In this document: positions 9,097 through 15,791 of the stretch, in pieces
Position numbering within the stretch: position 1 is the stretch's first letter
Layout: the number at the start of each line of letters is the position of its first letter
From: Kribbella aluminosa
Lineage (GTDB): Bacteria; Actinomycetota; Actinomycetes; Propionibacteriales; Kribbellaceae
Length of the DNA stretch: 64,000 bases
Direction: 5' to 3'
NCBI RefSeq assembly: GCF_017876295.1
Contig: NZ_JAGINT010000001.1
Span: forward strand, 1,178,001-1,242,000
The notes under the pieces: generated by a model
Database searches by the model: none
Told to the model about the DNA's origin: nothing
The model's input: only the letters and a program-made list of their open reading frames with translations
Program-made: the position numbers and the translations under genes

Positions 9097-10948
9097 GACC
9101 AGCCTGACCGAGCGGCTGCTGTACGCCGCCGGGGTCGTCGACCGGGTCGGACGGGTCGACGACGGGGACACCCGGACCGACTCGATGGAGCTGGAGCGGA
9201 AACGCGGGATCACGATCCGCTCGGCGGTGGTGTCGTTCCGGCTCGGGGACCTGCCGGTGAACCTCATCGACACGCCCGGGCACTCGGACTTCATCGCCGA
9301 GGTGGAGCGGGCGCTGTCGGTGCTGGACGGCGCCGTGCTGGTGCTGTCCGCGGTCGAGGGGGTGCAGCCGCAGACGCGGTTGCTGATGCGTACGCTCGGC
9401 CGGCTGCGGATCCCGACGCTGCTGTTCGTGAACAAGGTCGACCGGGTCGGCGCCCGGTACGACGACCTGCTCGCGGACATCCGCCGCCTGCTGACGCCGA
9501 CTGCCGTGCCGATGCAGTCGGTGCCGGACCTGGGCACGCGGGCCGCCTCCGTCGTACCGCTCGACGTACAGCGTGCAGAGCTCGGCGAGATCCTTGCCGA
9601 GCGCAACGACGACTTCCTGGAGCGGTATCTCCAGGGCCTCGTCGACCAGGCCGTGGAGCTCCGGAAGCAGGTAGCGGCGGGCGACGTCCATCCGGTGTAC
9701 TTCGGATCCGCGATGACCGGGGTCGGCATCGACGAGGTGATCGACGGCATCCGCAACTGGTTGCCGCGGGCAACCGGGTCGCCGACGGGCGAGTTGAGGG
9801 CGCGGGTGTTCAAGGTCGAGCGCGTCGCGGCCGGCCAGAAGATCGCGTCCGCGCGGATCGTCAGCGGCACGCTCGCCGCACGCACGCCGGTCGCCGTACA
9901 TCCGGGAGACGGACCGGAGTACCAGACCCGGCCGAGCGGGATCGAGCTGTACGTCGACGGCGCCCGGCGGCCGGTGGACCGGGTCGAGGCGGGGCAGATC
10001 GTGGCACTGCGGGGCCTGAAGAGCATCCGGATCGGTGACCAGCTCGGCGTACCGTCGACGTACGCGCGACGGCTGTTCGCGCCGCCGACGCTGGAGACCG
10101 TGGTGAGCGCGCGGGACCGGGTGCGGCTGTTCCAGGCGCTCACTCAGCTTGCCGAGCAGGATCCGCTGATCCGCGTCCGGAAGGCCGGCAGTACCGGCGA
10201 CATCACGGTCAGCCTGTACGGCGAGGTGCAGAAGGAGGTGATCGCCTCGCTGCTCGCCTCCGAGTACGGCGTCGAGGTCACGTTCAGCGAGACGACACCG
10301 ATCCACGTCGAGCGGCTGAACGGCACCGGTACGGCGATCCGCGAGATCACCGAAGGCCCGTGGGCGGCCGGTGTCGGGTTCCGGGTCTCACCCGTTGCCG
10401 AGGGCATCGAGTACAACCTGGAGGTCGAACTCGGCGCGCTACCGCGGGCGTTCCACACCGCGATCGAGGAGACGGTCCGGCAGACGCTGCACCAGGGCCC
10501 GTACGGCTGGGAGATCCCGAACATCCGGATCGACCTGACCCACACCGCCTACTCGAGCCCGGTGACGGTCGCGGCCGACTTCCGCCGGTTGGTGCCGCTG
10601 GTGCTGATGCGGGCGATCGCGGAAGCCGGTACGACGGTCCTGGAACCGGTGAACCAGGTCGAGCTGGACGTCCCGCCGGACACCATCGCCCGGATCATGG
10701 CGCACCTTGCCGAGCACCGCGGCGTCGTCACGCAGGCCACCCAGAACCATCTGGAGGGCACGATCCCGGCCGCCGGCACGCACTCCTTCGAGTCCCAGCT
10801 GCCGACCCTGACGCGGGGCGAGGGCGTGCTCGCCACCGCCTTCCACAGCTACAGCCCGGTGCCGGCCGCGCCCCCGATCCGGCACCGGACCGACGGCAAC
10901 CCGCTCAACGAGAAGCAGTACCTCCTGCACCTCAATCAAAGCTCTTGA
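9050..10948 (+). CDS. TetM/OtrA-type ribosomal protection GTPase (EF-G-like)
   Basis: A translational GTPase of about 632 residues, the length of tetracycline ribosomal protection proteins. G-domain motifs are GIVAHVDAGKTSLTERLL (G1), RGITI (G2), LIDTPGHSDF (G3) and FVNKVDR (G4). Domains II-V follow, with the C-terminal loop region near GTHSFESQLPTLTRGEGV. Actinobacterial members (OtrA-like) remove tetracyclines or act as housekeeping rescue factors; resistance cannot be concluded from sequence. The frame is open back to GTG 8939, but a probable -10 (TAGCTT, 8945-8950) lies there. TTG 9050, after gagg, matches the family start; ATG 9065 is possible. The 3' end overlaps the opposite gene by 17 bases. 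Confidence 0.85.
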   Translation: MNSLTMGIVAHVDAGKTSLTERLLYAAGVVDRVGRVDDGDTRTDSMELERKRGITIRSAVVSFRLGDLPVNLIDTPGHSDFIAEVERALSVLDGAVLVLSAVEGVQPQTRLLMRTLGRLRIPTLLFVNKVDRVGARYDDLLADIRRLLTPTAVPMQSVPDLGTRAASVVPLDVQRAELGEILAERNDDFLERYLQGLVDQAVELRKQVAAGDVHPVYFGSAMTGVGIDEVIDGIRNWLPRATGSPTGELRARVFKVERVAAGQKIASARIVSGTLAARTPVAVHPGDGPEYQTRPSGIELYVDGARRPVDRVEAGQIVALRGLKSIRIGDQLGVPSTYARRLFAPPTLETVVSARDRVRLFQALTQLAEQDPLIRVRKAGSTGDITVSLYGEVQKEVIASLLASEYGVEVTFSETTPIHVERLNGTGTAIREITEGPWAAGVGFRVSPVAEGIEYNLEVELGALPRAFHTAIEETVRQTLHQGPYGWEIPNIRIDLTHTAYSSPVTVAADFRRLVPLVLMRAIAEAGTTVLEPVNQVELDVPPDTIARIMAHLAEHRGVVTQATQNHLEGTIPAAGTHSFESQLPTLTRGEGVLATAFHSYSPVPAAPPIRHRTDGNPLNEKQYLLHLNQSS

Positions 10949-11780
10949 GGATCGTGTGGATCTCGCTGACGGTGTCGGGTACGTCGGGGGTGTGGGCGGT
11001 GATGCAGAGCAGCTCCCGCAGGTGCAGGAGCGGGAGCCGTTCGCGCCAGCCGGGCGTCAACGGGTGCATCTCCTCGTACGCGGTGAAGAGCGCATCGGAG
11101 AGGTGGTTGTAGATCAGCAGCGTGGCCAGGTCCGCCTCCGGCCAGCCGTAGTACACCGCCGGGTCGATCAGGGCGGGCCCGCCGGTGGGCGAGGGCAGCA
11201 GGTTGCCGTGCCACAGGTCGCCGTGCAGCAGGGCGGGGGCCTGCGGCGGGATCAGCTCCCCGAGCCGATGGGCCACTCGCTCCAGGCGGCGGCGATCCTC
11301 GAACGGAAGCTGGTGGTGGCAGTTCGGCTCCTCGAGGTACCGGAGCAGCCGATGCTCCGCGAAGAACGCGTGACCGTCCGTGGTCCACGGGTTCCGCTGC
11401 GGCAGTACGCCGAGGTAATTGTCCCGCTCGTACCCGAACTTGTCCGCGGTACGCCGGTGCTGCAGCGCCAGGGCCCGCCCGGCGTCCTCCCAGTACGTCG
11501 GCGACGGTTCCGACGTACCGAGATCCGCCAGCACGATGAAGTGCGGCGTGACCCGCAACACCTCCGGTACGGCGAACCCGCCGGGGGAGCGCAACGCGTC
11601 GAGACCGTCCGACTCCAGCGCGTACAGGTCCGGCGGCAGGTTGTCCTGGGTCTTCACGACGACCGAGCGCCCCCGGGACGTACGGACGCGGAACGTCTTG
11701 CTCGCGTACCCGCCCTCCAGCGGATCGGCGGCGACCGGGTCGCCCAACGAGAGGCCTTCGAGCCAGGCAGGAGTCAGCAC
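10932..11780 (-). CDS. Fructosamine kinase-family / aminoglycoside phosphotransferase-fold protein
   Basis: A 282-residue protein kinase-like-fold enzyme. A glycine loop region (GGYASKTFRV), the catalytic Lys (SVVVKTQ) and the loop ALLHGDLWHGNLL with metal site PALIDPAVYYGWPEADLA are visible. HGDLWHGN and IDPAxYYG are characteristic of fructosamine-3-kinase/YniA proteins, which phosphorylate ketoamines on glycated proteins for repair. The start is GTG at 11780, where VLTPAWLEGL begins. It is divergent from the ABC-F gene across 60 bases, which must hold both promoters, and its 3' end overlaps the GTPase gene. Confidence 0.85.
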   Translation of the reverse strand: MLTPAWLEGLSLGDPVAADPLEGGYASKTFRVRTSRGRSVVVKTQDNLPPDLYALESDGLDALRSPGGFAVPEVLRVTPHFIVLADLGTSEPSPTYWEDAGRALALQHRRTADKFGYERDNYLGVLPQRNPWTTDGHAFFAEHRLLRYLEEPNCHHQLPFEDRRRLERVAHRLGELIPPQAPALLHGDLWHGNLLPSPTGGPALIDPAVYYGWPEADLATLLIYNHLSDALFTAYEEMHPLTPGWRERLPLLHLRELLCITAHTPDVPDTVSEIHTILKSFD

Positions 11781-11840
11781 TCGGACGATCCTGGCACGAT
11801 CCGGTTCACAGGGCCGGCGTCGGCTACCCTTGGGCGCGTT

Positions 11841-13679
11841 ATGGCGGCACCTAACTTGGTCAGTCTGGAAGCTGTTTCGAAGGGCTTCGGGACCCGCACA
11901 CTGCTCGACTCGGTCAGTCTCGGCGTAGGCCGTGGTGAGCGGATCGGCGTGGTCGGGCGGAACGGCGACGGCAAATCCACGCTGTTGCAGGTCCTGGCGC
12001 GGCGGGAGCCGCCGGACAGCGGACGGATCACACACAACCGCGACCTGCGGCTCGGGTACCTCGGGCAGAGCGACGACCTCGACCCGGAGCAGACCGTGCT
12101 GCACGCGGTCCTCGGCGATGTCGAGACCTACACCTGGGCGGCGGACCCGAGGGCCCGCTCGGTGATGGAGCACCTGCTCGGCGAGGTCGACCACGAGGCA
12201 CTGGTCGGCAGCCTGAGCGGTGGTGAGCGCCGCCGCGCGTCGCTGGCCAGGCTGCTGCTCACCGAGGTCGACCTGCTCATCCTCGACGAGCCCACCAACC
12301 ACCTGGACATCGAGGCGGTCAGCTGGCTCGCCGAGCACGTCGTCGACCGCGCCGGTGCGCTGATCGTGGTCACCCACGACCGCTGGTTCCTGGACGCGGT
12401 CTGCACGGACACGTGGGAGGTGCAGGGCGGCCGCGTCACGTCGTACGACGGCGGGTACGCCGCCTACGTGCTGGCCAAGGCGGAGCGGTCCCGTTCCGCG
12501 CAGGTCAGCGAGGAGAAGCGCCAGAACCTGCTGCGCAAGGAGCTGGCGTGGCTGCGCCGCGGCGCCCCGGCCCGGTCCACCAAGCCCAAGTTCCGGATCG
12601 ACGCCGCGAACGCCCTGATCGAGAACGAGCCGCCGCCGCGGGACAAGCTCGCGCTGTCCCAGCTTGCGACGTCCCGGCTCGGCAAGGACGTGTTCGACGC
12701 CGAGGACGTCAGCCTGAGCTTCGGCGACCGGTTGATGCTCGACCACGTGACGTTCCGGCTCGGCCCGGCGGACCGGATCGGGCTGCTCGGCCCGAACGGC
12801 GCCGGCAAGACCACGTTCCTCAGGGTGCTCACCGGGCAGCTCCCGCCGGACCACGGCCTGGTCAAGCAGGGCAAGACGGTCCGGGTCGCCAACCTCTCGC
12901 AGCACCTCGAGGAGATCGACACCACGATCACGGTCCTCGACCACATCACCTCGATCCGCCGTACGGCGGCACTGGCCGGCCGCGGCGGTGAGCTGACCTC
13001 GTCTCAGCTGCTCGAGCGGTTCGGGTTCACCGGCGACAAGCTGACCACGCGGATCTCGGACCTGTCCGGCGGCGAGCGCCGCCGCCTGCAGCTGCTGCGC
13101 ATCCTGCTGGACGAGCCGAACGTGCTGATCCTCGACGAGCCGACCAACGACCTGGACGTCGAGACGCTGACCGTGCTGGAGGATTTCCTGGACGGCTGGC
13201 CGGGCGTGGTCGTCACGGTCACCCACGACCGGTACTTCCTGGAGCGGGTCAGCGACATGGTTTACGCGATCATGGGCGACGGCCGGGTCCGGCATCTGCC
13301 GCGCGGAGTCGAGCAGTATCTCGACGAACTCGCGGCCGGAATTCCCCGGCGGGCGCCGTCGAATGTGTTGACACCGGCGGCGGAAGTGTCCACGGATTTG
13401 CCGGTCGCGGTTAATAGCGGGGCGGCTGAGCAGGCCGAGGTGGTTGAACGTCCGACCGCTGACGCGGCAGCGGCCCGGGCGGCGAAGAAGGAGCTGAACC
13501 GGATCGAGCGGCAACTCGCCAAGCTCACCGAGACCGAGGCGAAACTGCACGACCAGCTGGCCGCGAGCGCGAGCGACTACGAGCGGCTGGCCGAGCTGGA
13601 CGCCGAGCTGCGCAAGCTCGCGGACGAGCGTGGCGAGCTGGAAACCGCCTGGTTCGACGCCGCGGAACGCGCCGAATAG
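11841..13679 (+). CDS. ABC-F family ATPase (Uup-like, tandem ABC domains)
   Basis: 612 residues with two ABC domains and no membrane segments. Domain 1 has Walker A GRNGDGKST, signature LSGGERRRASLARLL and Walker B LLILDEPTNHLD. Domain 2 has GPNGAGKTT, LSGGERRRLQLLRIL and LILDEPTNDLD. The linker between them is long and charged, and the end is a coiled coil (about residues 540-610) like the Uup C-terminal domain. ABC-F proteins act on the ribosome E site, either as translation factors or as antibiotic protection factors. The coiled-coil tail favours the Uup/housekeeping type. ATG 11841 begins MAAPNLVSLEAVSKGFG; the longer frame upstream is antisense to the kinase gene. A strong terminator follows. 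Confidence 0.9.
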   Translation: MAAPNLVSLEAVSKGFGTRTLLDSVSLGVGRGERIGVVGRNGDGKSTLLQVLARREPPDSGRITHNRDLRLGYLGQSDDLDPEQTVLHAVLGDVETYTWAADPRARSVMEHLLGEVDHEALVGSLSGGERRRASLARLLLTEVDLLILDEPTNHLDIEAVSWLAEHVVDRAGALIVVTHDRWFLDAVCTDTWEVQGGRVTSYDGGYAAYVLAKAERSRSAQVSEEKRQNLLRKELAWLRRGAPARSTKPKFRIDAANALIENEPPPRDKLALSQLATSRLGKDVFDAEDVSLSFGDRLMLDHVTFRLGPADRIGLLGPNGAGKTTFLRVLTGQLPPDHGLVKQGKTVRVANLSQHLEEIDTTITVLDHITSIRRTAALAGRGGELTSSQLLERFGFTGDKLTTRISDLSGGERRRLQLLRILLDEPNVLILDEPTNDLDVETLTVLEDFLDGWPGVVVTVTHDRYFLERVSDMVYAIMGDGRVRHLPRGVEQYLDELAAGIPRRAPSNVLTPAAEVSTDLPVAVNSGAAEQAEVVERPTADAAAARAAKKELNRIERQLAKLTETEAKLHDQLAASASDYERLAELDAELRKLADERGELETAWFDAAERAE

Positions 13680-13701
13680 CGGGGAATTCGAGCCGCGGCG
13701 A

Positions 13702-13730
13702 CCCCTCCGATCCCCTGTGATTCGGAGGGG
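13702..13730 (+). terminator. Terminator hairpin after the ABC-F gene
   Basis: CCCCTCCGA (13702-13710) pairs with TCGGAGGGG (13722-13730) around an 11-base loop, 23 bases after the stop codon. There is no T-run, as is usual for high-GC actinobacteria. Confidence 0.7.
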
Positions 13731-14070
13731 TGCGCCGAGCTCCTGGGTGAGCGGGCCCCGTGCCGGCCGACGTTGTTCGGGCCCCGAGCCCCGGACACCG
13801 TACAGCCGCATTCGGCGGGCCACCTCTGGCCGCCGAAGTCACCATGTTTTGACATTTTGTAGTCGGTTGGCCACCGACGGTCATGACCTTAGTAGGGGTG
13901 TAGACCGGTGTCGATAGTCGTCGGCTACAGCAGTCTCTCGATCTTGTTGCAACTAGCAACGACTGAAACAGGGTAGAAGTGACGGGTCGTCTTTTCGGAT
14001 AATTCCGGCACAATTCTTGTGCGGCTTTGTCAGCGTGAACAAGTCACTTTGTTGGTGGCGTCAAACCGCT
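13731..14070. other. Non-coding gap with AT-richer stretch and a 15-bp palindrome
   Basis: No convincing gene is present between the ABC-F terminator and the end of the marR gene. From about 13850 the base composition drops clearly below that of the neighbours. It contains TTGACA (13849-13854) without a good -10, the palindrome GTTGC-AACTA-GCAAC (13946-13960), and further AT-rich sequence. It could be an abandoned promoter region, a small RNA locus or the scar of a lost gene; none of these can be chosen from sequence alone. Confidence 0.4.
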
Positions 14071-14556
14071 TTATTCGAACGGGCGGACCAGTTCGCGCAG
14101 CACGCGCGCGATCTTCTGCTGGTCGCGGTCGCCGATGGCGCCGAGCAGGGTGCGCTCGTGGGCGAGCAGATCCGCCATCGCGGCGTCGACCTTGTCCCGC
14201 CCGCCGGGGGTCAGCTGGACGAGCACGCCGCGCCGGTCGCTCGGATCCGGCAGTCGCTCGACGAGGCCGCGGGCGGCCAGCCGGTCGACCCGGTTCGTCA
14301 TCGTGCCCGAGGTGACGAGGGTTTCCTTCAGGAGTTTCCCGGGCGACAGCTGGTACGGCGTACCGGCCCGGCGCAGGGCGGCGAGGACGTCGAACTCCCA
14401 GGACTCCAGCCCGTGCGTGTCGAAGGCCTGACTGCGGGCGCGGTCCAGGTGCCGCGCGAGCCGACTGACCCGGGACAGCACCTCCATCGGCGCCACGTCG
14501 AGGTCGGGGCGCTCCCGCCGCCAGGCCTCGATCAGCCGATCGACCTCGTCCTCCAT
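14071..14556 (-). CDS. MarR-family transcriptional regulator
   Basis: A 161-residue winged-helix protein. The central DNA-binding part is LESWEFDVLAALRRAG, then LVTSGTMTNRVDRLAARGLVERL and the wing DPSDRRGVLVQLTPGG, all typical of MarR repressors. The start is placed at ATG 14556 (MEDEVDRLIEAW); a longer form would run through its own operator. It is divergent from tam across 96 bases containing two matching inverted repeats, so it most likely represses both itself and the tam-VOC pair until a ligand binds. The inducer is unknown; trans-aconitate or a related acid is a guess from context only. Confidence 0.9.
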   Translation of the reverse strand: MEDEVDRLIEAWRRERPDLDVAPMEVLSRVSRLARHLDRARSQAFDTHGLESWEFDVLAALRRAGTPYQLSPGKLLKETLVTSGTMTNRVDRLAARGLVERLPDPSDRRGVLVQLTPGGRDKVDAAMADLLAHERTLLGAIGDRDQQKIARVLRELVRPFE

Positions 14557-14580
14557 GGTTCCGAGAGTACCGATCAAGAC

Positions 14581-14628
14581 TCTTGACATCAAGACAAGTG
14601 GCGTGGTTAAAGTATCTCGATGTCAAGA
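14581..14628 (+). promoter_or_regulatory. Divergent promoter region with two MarR operator copies
   Basis: TCTTGA-CA-TCAAGA (14581-14594) is a perfect inverted repeat; a near-identical copy TCTCGA-TG-TCAAGA lies at 14615-14628. Their centres are 34 bases apart, a little over three helical turns. A -35 TTGACA (14583-14588) lies inside the first copy, and a -10-like TTAAAG/TAAAGT (14607-14613) stands just before the second. A bound repressor would therefore block transcription of tam. Confidence 0.75.
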
Positions 14629-14652
14629 TAAACCGAGGGAAGGTGCAGGCTG

Positions 14653-15432
14653 ATGCGCAGGTCACCGGTGTGGAGTCCGGAGCAGTACGGCACGTACGCC
14701 GACGAGCGGGCGCGGCCGTTCCGGGACCTGGTGGAGCGGGTCCGGGCGAGCGACGTACGGACCGTGGTCGACCTCGGCTGCGGACCGGGCGCGCTGACCG
14801 CGACGCTCCGGGACGTCTGGCCGGAGGCGACGATCCGCGGGATCGACAGCTCGCCGCAGATGCTCGAGGCGGCCGCGCCGTACGCCGACGACCGACTGAG
14901 CTTCGAGCTCGGTGACGTCCGGGAGTGGACCGGGTCCGGCCTCGACGTGATCGTCACCAACGCGACGCTGCAGTGGGTCCCCGAGCAGCTCGACCTGCTG
15001 CCCGGGTTCGTTCGGGCGCTGCGGCCGGGCGGGTGGCTGGCGATCCAGATCCCGGGCAACGGGGACGCGCCGTCGCACGCGATCCTCCGCGAGCTGGCGA
15101 ACACCCCGCCGTACGCCGAGTACGCGAAGGACGCCTCGCTGCGGCCCGACGTACCGGGGCCGGCCGAGTACGTCGACGCGCTCAGCGCCGAAGGGTGTGT
15201 GGTGGACGCGTGGGAGACGACGTACTTCCACCTGCTGTCCGGCGACAACGCCGTACTGGAATGGGTGAAGGGGACCGGTGCGCGGCCGGTGCTGCAGTCG
15301 CTGCCGGACGACGTACGGCCTGCATTTGAAGCCGAGTACGGGACGCGGCTGGCGGAGGCGTATCCGCAGAAGGAGTACGGGACGTTGCTGCCGTTCCGCC
15401 GGATCTTTGCTGTGGCCCACAAGGAGGGGTGA
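14653..15432 (+). CDS. tam: trans-Aconitate 2-methyltransferase
   Basis: A class I SAM methyltransferase of 259 residues. SAM motif I is VVDLGCGPGALTATL, followed by IRGIDSSPQMLEAA, the GDV..W region, and NATLQWVPEQLDLL, which is characteristic of Tam. The start reads WSPEQYGTYADERARPFRDL, also Tam-like. Tam methylates trans-aconitate, a toxic by-product of the citric-acid cycle, to its monomethyl ester. It is translated from ATG 14653 and followed after three bases by the VOC gene, so the two form an operon under the MarR operators. Confidence 0.88.
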   Translation: MRRSPVWSPEQYGTYADERARPFRDLVERVRASDVRTVVDLGCGPGALTATLRDVWPEATIRGIDSSPQMLEAAAPYADDRLSFELGDVREWTGSGLDVIVTNATLQWVPEQLDLLPGFVRALRPGGWLAIQIPGNGDAPSHAILRELANTPPYAEYAKDASLRPDVPGPAEYVDALSAEGCVVDAWETTYFHLLSGDNAVLEWVKGTGARPVLQSLPDDVRPAFEAEYGTRLAEAYPQKEYGTLLPFRRIFAVAHKEG

Positions 15433-15435
15433 CCG

Positions 15436-15783
15436 ATGCGACTCGATCACGTGCAGGTGTCCTGCCCGCCCGGCGGCGAGGACGTGGCGCGGGCGTTCTA
15501 CCGGGACGCGCTCGGGATGACCGAAGTGGAGAAGCCGGAGCTGCTGAAGCCGCGCGGCGGGTGCTGGTTCAAGGCCGATGCCGCCGAGATCCACGTCGGT
15601 GTGGAGGAAGCGTTCACTCCGGCGAAGAAGGCACATCCGGCGCTGGCGGTGGACGACCTGGATGCGCTCGCCGCCAAGCTCACCGATCTTGGTTTTCCGG
15701 TGACCTGGGACAACGAGACGATTCCCGGCCGCCGGCGGTTTCACACCGCCGACGGACACGGGAATCGGGTGGAGATCGTGTAG
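15436..15783 (+). CDS. VOC-superfamily (glyoxalase-like) protein
   Basis: A 115-residue protein with the paired beta-alpha-beta-beta-beta VOC modules: LDHVQVSCPPGGEDVARAFY at the start, AEIHVGVEEAF, HPALAVDDLDALAAKL, and the ending RRFHTADGHGNRVEIV. His in LDHVQV and Glu in VEIV are the usual metal-ligand positions. The reaction is unknown (isomerase, dioxygenase or fosfomycin-type thiol transferase are all possible). It follows tam by three bases in the MarR-controlled unit. Confidence 0.82.
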   Translation: MRLDHVQVSCPPGGEDVARAFYRDALGMTEVEKPELLKPRGGCWFKADAAEIHVGVEEAFTPAKKAHPALAVDDLDALAAKLTDLGFPVTWDNETIPGRRRFHTADGHGNRVEIV

Positions 15784-15791
15784 CCGCCGGC

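Noticed and set aside
11841..13679. ABC-F gene as a membrane transporter ATPase
   Set aside because: Two ABC domains in one chain with no permease gene nearby and a Uup-like coiled coil; it is an ABC-F protein.
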